Of a stretch of 64,000 bases of DNA, positions 8,032 through 16,321 are shown piece after piece. The stretch comes from Leptotrichia sp. oral taxon 847 (GTDB lineage Bacteria > Fusobacteriota > Fusobacteriia > Fusobacteriales > Leptotrichiaceae). The stretch is from NCBI RefSeq assembly GCF_001553645.1, contig NZ_CP014231.1, forward strand, positions 1,860,001 through 1,924,000, written 5' to 3'. The notes beneath the pieces are model-generated. The model had not been told where the DNA came from and made no database searches. It was given only the letters and a program-made list of their open reading frames with translations. The position numbers and the translations under genes were made by a program. The stretch's first letter is position 1. Every line of letters starts with the position of its first letter.

Positions 8032-8769
8032 ATGACAATAGTTTACATTTATTTAATTGCAACAATGGAATGTATAGCAAAGCCAGTTACGACTGGGATT
8101 GATAAATTCAAAGAAAATCCAAACTTGTTTTATCCAGATTGGGACAAAGAAACTATGAAATTCTCAACATCGTTACTTTCAAATCCAGTTTTGGACAAAA
8201 AAACTGGAGAACTTAGAGAAATGACTGAAGTTGAAAAAATAAAAGCTGGTAAAACAGCTCTAAGTGATGGGAGTTATTTGGATGAAGTTAACGAAACAAT
8301 AGTTACTATTGCAAAGCCAAATGAGTGGAGCGTATGGGACAAGGATAGCAACACTTGGAAAGTTAACAATGATTTGCTAAACGCAAAGTTAAAAGAATTG
8401 AGAGAAAAGGCGTTAAAGGACTTAGCAGAAGCAAAATCAAGCTTTTTGAACCAGCCGCTTGAAATCGAAAAAGATAGCAAAAAATACACATTTGAGAACA
8501 ACGAAAGAAATAGAAACAGTTTGTCTCTTAAAATGTCTTTGATGTGGACTTTAGAACAAGACAAGATTGAAAAAGTAAAAGTCTTAAATGATAAAAAAAT
8601 GGTTGAATTTATTGAGTTGAATAGAACTGAATTAAAAGATTTAGCTACAAAAATACAAGACATAATTGAAGTTGCAGACATGGGAGAACAAATGGCGGTT
8701 GTTGGAATCAGTAGATACACTATTGATCAGATGTTAGAACTAAATGTTAATGATTTTTTTCAAAATTAA
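8032..8769 (+). CDS. Tail fibre assembly-like protein, 245 aa
   Basis: The ATG at 8032 was chosen because GGAG at 8020-8023 lies eight bases upstream. The GTG at 8023 would overlap that ribosome site. The central part (NEWSVWDKDSNTWKVNNDLL, then an Ala/Lys/Leu-rich helix) resembles chaperone-like tail fibre assembly proteins, which carry a W-x-x-D segment followed by a helical domain. The C-terminal half resembles DUF4376-type domains (IELNRTELKDLATKIQDII). Position after the fibre gene supports a chaperone or accessory fibre role. The exact family is uncertain. Confidence 0.5.
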   Translation: MTIVYIYLIATMECIAKPVTTGIDKFKENPNLFYPDWDKETMKFSTSLLSNPVLDKKTGELREMTEVEKIKAGKTALSDGSYLDEVNETIVTIAKPNEWSVWDKDSNTWKVNNDLLNAKLKELREKALKDLAEAKSSFLNQPLEIEKDSKKYTFENNERNRNSLSLKMSLMWTLEQDKIEKVKVLNDKKMVEFIELNRTELKDLATKIQDIIEVADMGEQMAVVGISRYTIDQMLELNVNDFFQN

Positions 8770-8788
8770 TTAAAAGGAGTGATGAATA

Positions 8789-8914
8789 ATGAATATAGAA
8801 AAACTTATATGTACAGAAATTGAATTAGACGGTAAAAAATATAAAGTTGTTGGGATAAAATTTGAAAAAGATAACATAATATTAAATGTTGAAGAAGTAA
8901 AGGAAGTGGTATAG
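8789..8914 (+). CDS. Small phage protein, 41 aa
   Basis: This short frame runs from an ATG preceded by AAAGGAGTGATGAATA, and its TAG directly abuts the next ATG at 8915. The product has an alternating charged/hydrophobic beta pattern (ELDGKKYKVVGIKF, DNIILNVEEVKEVV). No function is recognised. The clean ribosome site and zero spacing to the Tad2-like gene suggest a real coupled gene. Confidence 0.5.
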   Translation: MNIEKLICTEIELDGKKYKVVGIKFEKDNIILNVEEVKEVV

Positions 8915-9124
8915 ATGAATTTTGGGAAAGCATTTGAAGAAGTAAAAAAAGGAAAAGCAATGAGATTGCCGCAATGGAGCAAGGATGTAGTGATAAAAGC
9001 ACAATTTCCTGATGAAAACAGTAAAATGACAGCTCCATATCTATATGTGGAATCCAGATACGGTAGAGTGCCTTGGAAAGAAACTATGATTGAATTATTT
9101 AGTGAAGAATGGGAAGTGATGTAG
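8915..9124 (+). CDS. Tad2/DUF2829-like protein, candidate Thoeris anti-defence, 69 aa
   Basis: The 69-residue protein matches the DUF2829 pattern from end to end: M-N-F-G-K-A at the start, KKGKAMRLPQW, a strand segment, then SKMTAPYLYVESRYGRVPW and a closing E-E-W. DUF2829 includes Tad2, which in characterised phages binds the cyclic ADP-ribose signal made by Thoeris TIR proteins and so blocks this defence. The gene sits in a cluster of small genes between fibre assembly and lysis, with a ribosome site inside the preceding small gene. Whether this member binds a signal molecule is inference. Many DUF2829 proteins are untested. Confidence 0.7.
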   Translation: MNFGKAFEEVKKGKAMRLPQWSKDVVIKAQFPDENSKMTAPYLYVESRYGRVPWKETMIELFSEEWEVM

Positions 9125-9643
9125 ATGGACAGATTTGAGAAAATATTTGATTATTTACTAAAAGTTGAGGGTGGATATTCAAACGACAAAAATGATAGAG
9201 GAGGAAAAACAAAATATGGTATTATAGAATCAGAAGCTAGAAAATATGGGTATAAAGGTAATATGAGAGATATGCCGCTTGAGATAGCAAGAGATATTTA
9301 TAATAAGAAATACTATCATAGAAATGGGCTTGATACTTTAAAATCAGACAAGATAGCGTTATCAGTATGTGATTTTATAGTAAACGCTGGAAAATGGGGA
9401 GCTAAAAAAGCACAGGCTGCACTGAATGAACTGGGATTTGATTTGAGAGTGGACGGAATTTTAGGAGAAAAAAGTTTAGTTGCGCTTAATGAAGTTGATG
9501 AAAATAAATTTTTGGAAAAATATCACGATTTGCAGAGAAGATATTATAAAGTAATAGCAGCAAACAGACCATCGCAAAAAGTTTTTTTAAAAGGGTGGCT
9601 CAACAGAGTGGATAGAAAAGAAAATTATTTAAAATCAATCTAA
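9125..9643 (+). CDS. Endolysin, GH108 muramidase with C-terminal PG-binding domain, 172 aa
   Basis: The protein begins with the GH108 signature: VEGGYSNDKNDRGGKTKYGI at residues 14-33. The Glu of EGGY is the expected catalytic acid, and GGKTKYGI is the conserved glycine-rich strand. The second half (VCDFIVNAGKWGAKKAQAAL, DLRVDGILGEKSL) matches the PG-binding type 3 domain that follows GH108 in phage lysozymes. No signal peptide is visible, so export should need the holin encoded downstream at 10122. The product cleaves cell-wall glycan at the end of the phage cycle. Confidence 0.85.
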   Translation: MDRFEKIFDYLLKVEGGYSNDKNDRGGKTKYGIIESEARKYGYKGNMRDMPLEIARDIYNKKYYHRNGLDTLKSDKIALSVCDFIVNAGKWGAKKAQAALNELGFDLRVDGILGEKSLVALNEVDENKFLEKYHDLQRRYYKVIAANRPSQKVFLKGWLNRVDRKENYLKSI

Positions 9644-9786
9644 AAACGGCTTTAATACAAGCCAAATAAGAACGTAAAAAAATATTTTTGATAAATAGGT
9701 TGCCTAACGGGTCAATTTGTCTTAAAACACTTGTTAAGTGGCTTAGAATGAATATTAAGAAAAATAACAAAATAGGAGTGATAAAA

Positions 9787-10113
9787 ATGGATAAAATGGT
9801 AGAAATATGGATAATTAATAAGGCAGCAGAGATGGTTGTTACTAAAATTTACAAAAATGAAATTGTAAATAAGGCAAAAAAAGGAGCAGAAAAATTTGAT
9901 GTTATAGCAAAAGATTTTTGGGAAAAATTGGAAAACTATGTCTTAAAGGAAAAAGAAATTGACAGAAAGTGGATTCCAAATTTTATTGAAGAAATTGGAG
10001 AGAATACAATTTTATCTTGTATCAAAGAATTGAAAACTAAGCTAATTCCGTCTGAGTTTATACAACAAATATTTGATTTTGAGAAAAAGAACGATAAAAA
10101 GAATATATTGTAG
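9787..10113 (+). CDS. Hypothetical phage protein, 108 aa
   Basis: The ATG at 9787 has AGGAGTGATAAAA upstream. The longer frame from 9688 begins at a codon without a ribosome site and reads through sequence that looks noncoding. The product is Lys/Glu-rich and helical (AAEMVVTKIYKNEIVNKAKK), with a central W-x-K motif and a weakly conserved look (IPNFIEEIGENTILSCIKEL). No family is recognised. It lies between endolysin and holin, so a role in lysis or morphogenesis is possible but unsupported. Confidence 0.55.
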   Translation: MDKMVEIWIINKAAEMVVTKIYKNEIVNKAKKGAEKFDVIAKDFWEKLENYVLKEKEIDRKWIPNFIEEIGENTILSCIKELKTKLIPSEFIQQIFDFEKKNDKKNIL

Positions 10114-10121
10114 GAGCATAA

Positions 10122-10496
10122 ATGATAGAGGACTTAAAAATAATAATTGACAATCACGGACTTTTCTTGATCTTATTTTTTAGCGGAGTATTATTTGGTG
10201 TAGTAGCTCAAAAAATGGTTGATAACAAGCCTGTAAAGCCGTATATGAAAAGAATAGCGGTTGCTGGAATGACTATGTCAATAACATTGTCTTTAAACAA
10301 AATAATAGGACATTTTTCAGCAGAATACCTGTATCCGTGGAGTCCAGTTTTTGGATTTTTTGGAGAGGCATTGCTGGAAACGATAAACCAAAAAAGATAT
10401 GGCATTAGTACAGGCTTTTTAGAATTACTGCTGGAAAAGCTGGGGTTTGTCAAAAAGGATAAAGGTGATGATAATGGAAAAACATCGCAAAAGTAG
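10122..10496 (+). CDS. Phage holin-like membrane protein, 124 aa
   Basis: Two hydrophobic segments are separated by a short charged loop, with a third weaker one later: HGLFLILFFSGVLFGVVAQK, IAVAGMTMSITLSLNKII and a W-S-P-V-F-G-F-F-G turn. The C terminus is charged (KKDKGDDNGK). The size, topology and neighbouring endolysin gene fit a holin of the LydA-like type, which permeabilises the inner membrane to release the endolysin. The 3' end overlaps the next membrane protein gene. No diagnostic residue distinguishes it from other small phage membrane proteins. Confidence 0.6.
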   Translation: MIEDLKIIIDNHGLFLILFFSGVLFGVVAQKMVDNKPVKPYMKRIAVAGMTMSITLSLNKIIGHFSAEYLYPWSPVFGFFGEALLETINQKRYGISTGFLELLLEKLGFVKKDKGDDNGKTSQK

Positions 10497-10785
10497 AAAA
10501 TTAGCGTTTATTATGCTAGCCATTATATTTTTAAATTCAGTTTTAACATTGAAGTTAAGAAATTATCAAAGACAGCAGAATTTAAATTTATTAAGAAATA
10601 GATTAAAAAGTGAAAGTAATAGAGAGATTTTTGACAGTATAGAAAGAAAGTCAAGAACAGAGGATATGTTGCTATTAATCGGAACAAATATGGCGGCATT
10701 GATAATTATTGCTGGATTTGACAGACAAAGAACGGTTGATGAAGATAAAGAGAAAAAGATAGTTGTCAAAGTGTTTAGGAGATAG
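10474..10785 (+). CDS. Small phage membrane protein, 103 aa (possible lysis accessory)
   Basis: The start is the ATG at 10474, six bases after AAAGGTG. The ATG at 10468 and a TTG at 10447 are alternatives. There are two hydrophobic segments: AFIMLAIIFLNSVLTLK near the N terminus and LLLIGTNMAALIIIAGF near the C terminus, flanking a basic coiled middle. It overlaps the holin gene by 23 bases and ends at the phage terminator. Overlap with a holin is typical of antiholins or spanins, but neither a lipobox nor the usual spanin topology is present. The specific role is unknown. Confidence 0.5.
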   Translation: MEKHRKSRKLAFIMLAIIFLNSVLTLKLRNYQRQQNLNLLRNRLKSESNREIFDSIERKSRTEDMLLLIGTNMAALIIIAGFDRQRTVDEDKEKKIVVKVFRR

Positions 10786-10807
10786 CCAGAAATGGCTATC
10801 TTTTTTT
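10781..10807 (+). terminator. Strong Rho-independent terminator of the phage late operon
   Basis: GATAGCCA and TGGCTATC form a perfect eight-base stem with a GAAA loop (10781-10800), followed by seven T. The stem begins inside the stop codon of the last phage gene. No phage gene is recognised to its right, so it marks the end of the late operon. Confidence 0.9.
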
Positions 10808-10960
10808 GTGAATAAAAAAGTCACAATATTTTTTAAATATATTGACAAAAAACTGCCGTTATAGAGAAATAAAAAAAACAGCAACTAAATATATGAAATA
10901 AAAATTGACAAATAAGAAAATAATATTATATTTTTAATAGAAAATACAGGATAAAGTAAA

Positions 10961-10985
10961 AGAGGCTGAAATATGCCTCTTTTTG
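10961..10985 (+). terminator. Terminator-like hairpin in the prophage right flank
   Basis: AGAGGC (10961-10966) pairs with GCCTCT (10975-10980) across an eight-base loop, followed by TTTT. It is about 50 bases downstream of a TTGACA at 10905, so it could end a very short transcript, but no gene is visible there. Confidence 0.5.
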
Positions 10986-11033
10986 AATTTTAGTACCTTT
11001 TCAGTACTTTTATACTTTATAAATACTTTAAAA

Positions 11034-11485
11034 ATCCATAAATGAAATGTTTAGATTAAATCCAACTATTATAGATGATGTACCGAAGTGGCTGGGCCAG
11101 TAAGCAAGGACAGGAAAGAATATTGGCAATTGACCTGAAAAGGGAAGGATTTGATGAAATAGTGAAAAATGCTGTACTTTCATCTTTTAGAGAAGTTTCT
11201 GATTTATCTAAGGAAAAATGGAAAGAAAAATTGGAAAATTCAGAAGTAAGATGTCAATGGGATCCAGACAGGGATATTTATGGCAATCCAATAGGAAGAA
11301 GAGCGATACAGTTAGGCATAAAGGGAAAAACAGTAAAAAAATATGTAAATGAGTGGATTGTAAATATAACGGATATAACTGATAAAGTTATTGAGATAAG
11401 AAACAGTATTCAAAATGGGAGTTTTTCAGAATCTATGCTTCCTCAAGAGAAAAAATATATATTGTTTAATTATACTTCCAAATAA
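11034..11485 (+). pseudogene. DUF4291 family gene, truncated and frameshifted
   Basis: From the ATG at 11075 the frame encodes 136 residues covering the carboxy two thirds of a DUF4291 protein: MMYRSGWASKQGQERILAI, VRCQWDPDRDIYGNP, RRAIQLGIKGKTVKKYVNEW. Intact members are about 190-200 residues long. The expected preceding motif (R-M-T-W-I-K-P-x-F-L-W) is still recognisable upstream in another frame: bases 11049-11073 read M-F-R-L-N-P-T-I-I, with a stop immediately before the ATG. The join needs about two missing bases. Upstream of about 11034 the homology stops. The gene therefore lost its first 45-50 residues and acquired a frameshift. The boundary is near the right end of the prophage, which may have caused the truncation. 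Any short product from 11075 lacks the N-terminal domain. Confidence 0.75.
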
Positions 11486-11515
11486 TCGTTGTTTTAAAAG
11501 ACAGCGGTTATTTTT
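11481..11515 (+). terminator. Terminator after the DUF4291 pseudogene
   Basis: AATAATCGTTGT at 11481-11492 pairs with ACAGCGGTTATT at 11501-11512 using G-U pairs, with an eight-base loop and a T tract after it. Confidence 0.55.
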
Positions 11516-12353
11516 AAATATTGATTTTTTTAAAATAAAAATTGTAAAATATTGAAATTTTCCTTAAAAAAAGGATTTTTAAAGGTTGAGTGAAAACTTT
11601 TTGATGGGAAAAATTCAAATGAAATGTATAATATTGAACTAAAACAATATATTTCATAAAAAATGACATTTACTCTTGCATATTTTATTCATATATTAGA
11701 GATGGTTTAAAAATTTTAGGGGCAGATTTTTTAATTTCAAATTTTTTAGCTTGTTTTTGATTACAAGATGTTATTTTGTTTAATATTATTTTTTTATTTT
11801 TTACATAAGGGGAAAGGACCGCCATTTCCCCTTATAATCCCCACGCTCGTCTAAGCATTTTTTTGAAGCAAAGCCGAAACTCGCACTAAACGTGCTCAAA
11901 CAGTCGTCTTTACTCCAAAAAAATCACGACACCTTTTATATAACAGTAAAATTTAAACCGTCGGAGCATTTTTATGTGCTGACAAAACTGTCTGAGCACA
12001 ATCAGTGCGAGTTTTTTGGCAGTGCATAAAAATGTCGAAGACTAGCCGGGGTGCAGGGGTGCGGCGATGAGCACTTCTGCTTAAAAAATAAAAAAAATTT
12101 TAGTAACTTTCTGGATTGAATGAAAAACTTAAAATAAGATTTTTTATTTACCCTTAACTATTTTACTCTGTCATATATTAGAAAAAATATTTATATTTAG
12201 TACTAGATGTGGTATAATAATTAAAATATTTAAAATGTTATCAAAAATTAATAAATTTATTTAAAAATTTTTTCAAAAGATGAGAATTTTTTGTTATAAT
12301 AGAATTGAGAGTGAAAACAAATTTAATTAAAAATTTGAAAGGAAAGTAAAAAA
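11516..12353. other. Long intergenic region without a gene
   Basis: About 840 bases between the DUF4291 remnant and rapZ show no coding frame of note on either strand. The first 290 bases and the last 270 are very AT-rich. The middle part (11807-12080) is clearly richer in G and C and forms the inverted repeat listed separately. Two TATAAT-like -10 elements upstream of rapZ (12213-12218 and 12295-12300) have weak -35 elements. The nearer one is the likelier rapZ promoter. Confidence 0.6.
11807..12075. repeat. GC-rich long imperfect inverted repeat
   Basis: Arms at 11878-11905 and 11986-12013 are complementary at 23 of 28 positions; they share TGAGCAC and AGTGCGAGTT cores. Further out, CCCCACGCTCGTCTAAGCA around 11840 has a partly matching complement in the AAAAATGTCGAAGACTAGCC region near 12030-12050, so the palindrome extends to about 260 bases. 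A separate perfect hairpin (AAGGGGAAA/TTTCCCCTT, 11807-11833) marks the left edge. The base composition is unlike that of the neighbours. It could be a dispersed intergenic element, a decayed non-autonomous transposon, or a structured RNA. Confidence 0.65.
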
Positions 12354-13232
12354 ATGGAAGAGATTAAAAAAGAACTTATTATAATAACAGGAATGAGTGG
12401 AGCTGGGAAATCGGAAGTAATTAACTTTTTTGAGGACAGAGAATATTTTTGTATTGACAATTTTCCTATAAATCTTTTTCAATATTTGAATGAAATTTTC
12501 TTGAGCAGCGAAAAAAGAAATAAAGTTGCTGTTGTGATAGACGTGCGAAATCAAGAGTTTATGGGGCAGCTTACAGAACAGTTAAAAATATTGGACGAAG
12601 AAGAAATATCCCATACAATGATTTATTTGGATGCGAGAAACGATGTGCTGCTTAGCAGATATGAGTTGTCCCGAAGAAAACATCCATTAAATTTGTACGA
12701 TACTTTGCTTTCTAATATAAAGGCAGAGAGAAAGATGCTTAAAAACTTTATGTCTTTAGCGGATTTGGTAATTGATACCAGCACTCTTAAAGTAAAAGAT
12801 TTGCAAAAACTTTTGGAAAAAGAGTTTTCAGGAAAATTGAAAAAAATAAATATAAATTTAACTTCGTTTGGATTTAAGTACGGAATACCGCTAGATTTAC
12901 ATTTGATGTTCGATGTGAGATTTCTTCCAAATCCTTATTATATCGATAATTTAAAGAAAAAAACTGGAAATCATATAGATGTTCAAAATTATGTGATGGG
13001 ACTTTCTGAAAGTCAAAAATTTTATGAGATGCTACTGCAAATGCTTATTTATTTGATACCTTGCTATGAAAAAGAAGGAAAATCACATCTTAGAATAGGG
13101 ATAGGATGCTCAGGAGGACAGCATCGTTCTGTAACTTTTGTAAATAAACTTTTTGAAGATCTTACAAAAAGAGAAGATTATAAAATTGGTAAATACCATA
13201 GGGAAGTTGGGGAAAAAACGGAAATTGAATAA
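12354..13232 (+). CDS. rapZ: RapZ/YvcJ family nucleotide-binding adaptor, 292 aa
   Basis: The protein carries a P-loop near its start (ITGMSGAGKSEVINF) and the family sequences CIDNFP, LDARNDVLLSRY, SRRKHPL and VIDTS. It ends in the RapZ-specific C-terminal domain, with SFGFKYGIPLDL, DVRFLPNPYY, TGNHIDVQNYVMG and the invariant GCSGGQHRSV. In E. coli RapZ guides RNase E to a small RNA controlling amino-sugar synthesis; in Firmicutes YvcJ binds nucleotides and RNA. The exact role in fusobacteria is not known. Length is normal. The ATG follows GAAAGGAAAG, and uvrC follows. Confidence 0.92.
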   Translation: MEEIKKELIIITGMSGAGKSEVINFFEDREYFCIDNFPINLFQYLNEIFLSSEKRNKVAVVIDVRNQEFMGQLTEQLKILDEEEISHTMIYLDARNDVLLSRYELSRRKHPLNLYDTLLSNIKAERKMLKNFMSLADLVIDTSTLKVKDLQKLLEKEFSGKLKKININLTSFGFKYGIPLDLHLMFDVRFLPNPYYIDNLKKKTGNHIDVQNYVMGLSESQKFYEMLLQMLIYLIPCYEKEGKSHLRIGIGCSGGQHRSVTFVNKLFEDLTKREDYKIGKYHREVGEKTEIE

Positions 13233-13401
13233 ATTTTATAATAAAAAATTCGGATTAAAATTTAAAATTAAATTTTATTTGTAGTTTTGTAAAAAATTTT
13301 TTTAAAATAAAAAATGACAAAATTTGATATTTTTTAGTGAAGAAATCGGGGGATTATCTGGGAATGAAATAAGTTTATTTGAAAAATTGGAAAGGCAAGA
13401 G

Positions 13402-15183
13402 ATGGAAGAGATAACTTCACCTGTAAGATATAAGGATATTCCTAAAAATCCTGGAGTTTATTTGATGAAAAATTCTCGTGGGAAAATAATTTACGTCGGA
13501 AAAGCAAAAAATTTGCAAAATAGGGTAAAGTCATATTTTATGAATATTAAGTCGCATAATGCGAAAACGCTGGAACTCGTGAAAAATATAAAAGATATTG
13601 AGTTTTTTATTTGTAAAACTGAAGTTGAAGCGCTTATTTTAGAAAATAATCTTATAAAGAAAAATATGCCAAAATATAATATTTTGTTGAAGGATGAGAA
13701 AACTTATCCATACATAAAATTTACAAAAGAAAAATTTCCTAAAATAGAAGTCGTGAGAAGTACAAGAAAATTAAATGAAAATGCAAAATATTTTGGACCA
13801 TATCCAATGGGAATTTATTTTGCGCTAAAGTCTTTGATAAAGATATTTCCTGTAAGGGATTGTGCTAGAAATATGGACAAAGTAACTAAACCATGTTTAA
13901 AATATCATATGAAAACTTGTCCTGCTCCCTGTAAATTTAAAAATATTTCTTCTGAGTACAATGCAAATGTTAAAAATTTTCAAAATTTTCTATCTGGAAA
14001 TAGTGATGAAGTGTTAAAAAGGCTGGAAAATAAAATGAATGAGCTGAGCCAGAATATGGAATTTGAGCGGGCAATTGTCGAGCGGGAAAAAATAACCGTA
14101 TTAAAGAAAATGCTGCAAACTCAGATTATTGAATACAGCCGTGAAATAGATGAAGATATATTTGTATTTACACAAAAACTGGAAAATATATTTTTATGCG
14201 TGTTAAATGTGCGGGATGGTAAGATTATTGGGAAAAATCATATTGTTATAAAAGAAGTCGCAGGAAATCAAGAAAATATTTTTGAGCGCCTGATTACAGC
14301 TTATTATGAAAAAAGGAATATTCCAAAAAATATTATCTTTGATGAAAAATATTTGGAAAAGGAAGAACTTATTAAAGAATGGGCTAAAATTGAGAAAAAG
14401 AAGGAAGTTAAGATGTATTTTCCAAAAATTCAAAGTCGCAGAAAACAACTTTTGGAAATGGGATATTTGAACTTGAATGAAGAAGTGGAAAAGTTTTTTA
14501 GAAAAAAACGGTTAGTGCGTGAAGGATTGTTAAATTTAAAAAGAAAACTTAGATTAAAAAAAATGCCGCATAGGATTGAATGCTTTGATATTTCTAATAT
14601 TCAGGGAGTTGACGCTGTTGCTGCGATGACAGTTGCGATTGATGGAGAAGTTACGCCAAAAGAATACAGACATTTTAAAATTACAGTAAAAGATACGCCG
14701 GATGACTTTGCTATGATGAGAGAGGCTCTTACAAGAAGATATTCTAAATTAGACGTGGAAGAATTGCCTGATCTAATTTTAATTGATGGGGGAAAAGGGC
14801 AGCTGGGAATAGCAGTAGATGTCTTGGAAAAATTGAAAAAATTTGAATATTTGGATATAATCAGTATTGCAAAAAGAGAAGAAGAAATTTTTAAAAGTTA
14901 CGAGAGCAAGCCATATATTTTTGAGAAAAGCGATGAAACTTTGAAAATTTTACAAAGACTTAGAGATGAATCACATAGATTTGGAATAACTCACCACAGA
15001 AAATTACGAAGTAAAAGAAATGTTAAAAGTGCGCTAGATAGCATTCTAGGAATTGGACCAAAAAGAAAAAAAGAATTGATTAAAAAATTTGGATTAATAA
15101 AAAATATAAAAAATGCGAAAATTGAAGAACTTATGGAAGTTGTTCCGGAAAATGTGGCGATTTTGATTAAAGAAAAACTGTAA
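13402..15183 (+). CDS. uvrC: Excinuclease ABC subunit C, 593 aa
   Basis: The start at 13402 is preceded by GGAAAGG and gives the usual UvrC N terminus. The frame stays open upstream to a TTG at 13324, but that extension has no ribosome site. Residues 10-90 form the GIY-YIG nuclease domain (NPGVYLMKNSRGKIIYVGKA). A UVR motif lies near residue 215 (MNELSQNMEFERAIVEREKI). The RNase H-like second nuclease follows (RIECFDISNIQGVDAVAA, then PDLILIDGGKGQL). A helix-hairpin-helix ends the protein (ILGIGPKRKKELIKKFG). It makes both incisions around bulky DNA lesions after UvrA and UvrB loading. UvrA is encoded 5 kb downstream. Confidence 0.95.
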   Translation: MEEITSPVRYKDIPKNPGVYLMKNSRGKIIYVGKAKNLQNRVKSYFMNIKSHNAKTLELVKNIKDIEFFICKTEVEALILENNLIKKNMPKYNILLKDEKTYPYIKFTKEKFPKIEVVRSTRKLNENAKYFGPYPMGIYFALKSLIKIFPVRDCARNMDKVTKPCLKYHMKTCPAPCKFKNISSEYNANVKNFQNFLSGNSDEVLKRLENKMNELSQNMEFERAIVEREKITVLKKMLQTQIIEYSREIDEDIFVFTQKLENIFLCVLNVRDGKIIGKNHIVIKEVAGNQENIFERLITAYYEKRNIPKNIIFDEKYLEKEELIKEWAKIEKKKEVKMYFPKIQSRRKQLLEMGYLNLNEEVEKFFRKKRLVREGLLNLKRKLRLKKMPHRIECFDISNIQGVDAVAAMTVAIDGEVTPKEYRHFKITVKDTPDDFAMMREALTRRYSKLDVEELPDLILIDGGKGQLGIAVDVLEKLKKFEYLDIISIAKREEEIFKSYESKPYIFEKSDETLKILQRLRDESHRFGITHHRKLRSKRNVKSALDSILGIGPKRKKELIKKFGLIKNIKNAKIEELMEVVPENVAILIKEKL

Positions 15184-15213
15184 TTTTTGAAAATTTTAAA
15201 AGGAGGAAAAGAT

Positions 15214-16275
15214 TTGAAAAAAGGAATAATTCTTATACTTTTGAGCTGTAGTCTAACTAGTTTTTCAATGTTTGACAAAATAAAAAAGGAAATTAAGTGG
15301 GCTAGTGAAGAAGAGCCAAAATTTAAAAAAGTAAAAGTTAACATTGACGGAGAAGAAAAAATGCGAAAAGTGATTCCTGGAAGATATGAGATAAAATTAT
15401 TTGAAATAACATATCCAAGTGATTTATTTGGGAAAAACAAATTTTATAACGAATTTAACATTTTTTTAAAAGGAATTGAGCCAATTAAGACGAAAAATGG
15501 GGAGACAAAAGTTGTAAATATAAGGGCAACTAGAAAATATTCACTGCTTCTGGAGAAACGATTTTATGAAGAAATGCAGCAGATAAAAGAATATTTGCTA
15601 TCTGATGAAGAAAAAATATTGGAGCTTCCAGCCTCTTCATTGGAAGATTATTACAGACAGCAGTTAACTTCGATGTCAAGTGGAATGGGTGCAACTGAAT
15701 ATGCCGGAACTGATCAGGAATTTTTAAATAGACAAATTTATGTCTTGTATCAACTTTTAGATAAGCCAAAATTTAATCCAAACAATGTATATTCTGAGCT
15801 AGACAAGGAATTTCTGATTGAAGAGCTGAAAAAAAATCGAAAAGAAGTTGTTGAAAATTTTGAAAATTCAAAAGTGGAATATTTTATAAAGGAAAGTTAT
15901 GAAAATTCGGGAATTGGAAAGTTGCAAGATGATTCGATTTATAAATTCGATAAAGATGTCGTAATTTCGGATAAATTGGAAGATCAGGCAATTTTACCAG
16001 AACTTGAAAAAAATGTCTATTTGACTGGGTTTCCTGAAAATGTCATAAAAGAACTTGCAAAAAATAAATTAAAGTTAAAAAGAACGCCACTACTTTTGGA
16101 AAATAGTGATTATCACGGGTATATGTTTAATGAAGATAACACAGTCGTGTTTATTGGTGGAAAGGAGCCGAAATATTATTACAAAGACTATAAAATTAAT
16201 GTTGTGAAAAAACCAATTGAAGTTTTGGATTTGCTGAAAACTGATTCTAATTACTATGTTTCAGATTTTTTCTAA
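15214..16275 (+). CDS. Exported protein of unknown function, 353 aa
   Basis: Translation most likely begins at the TTG at 15214, eight bases after AGGAGG. The upstream TTG frame (15187) includes the ribosome site. Residues 1-18 (MKKGIILILLSCSLTSFS) are a typical signal peptide with a Sec-type core. There is no lipobox at the expected cleavage site. The rest is soluble-looking, mostly alternating charged helices and strands, with a modest Tyr/Lys-rich C terminus. No conserved domain is recognised. It is periplasmic or surface located, and its spacing to uvrC (about 30 bases) makes a shared transcript likely, without implying a shared role. Confidence 0.6.
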   Translation: MKKGIILILLSCSLTSFSMFDKIKKEIKWASEEEPKFKKVKVNIDGEEKMRKVIPGRYEIKLFEITYPSDLFGKNKFYNEFNIFLKGIEPIKTKNGETKVVNIRATRKYSLLLEKRFYEEMQQIKEYLLSDEEKILELPASSLEDYYRQQLTSMSSGMGATEYAGTDQEFLNRQIYVLYQLLDKPKFNPNNVYSELDKEFLIEELKKNRKEVVENFENSKVEYFIKESYENSGIGKLQDDSIYKFDKDVVISDKLEDQAILPELEKNVYLTGFPENVIKELAKNKLKLKRTPLLLENSDYHGYMFNEDNTVVFIGGKEPKYYYKDYKINVVKKPIEVLDLLKTDSNYYVSDFF

Positions 16276-16321
16276 AAAATAAGTAAATTTTGTGAATGAA
16301 ATAATTTTAACAGGAGGAAAA

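Noticed and set aside
9644-9786. Extended start of the 108-residue phage gene at 9688
   Set aside because: The upstream part lacks a ribosome site and reads like noncoding sequence; the ATG at 9787 has AGGAGTG at good spacing.
10842-10870. TTGACA near 10,842 as a promoter
   Set aside because: No -10 element at suitable spacing and no gene downstream; likewise the TTGACA at 10,905 has only a weak -10.
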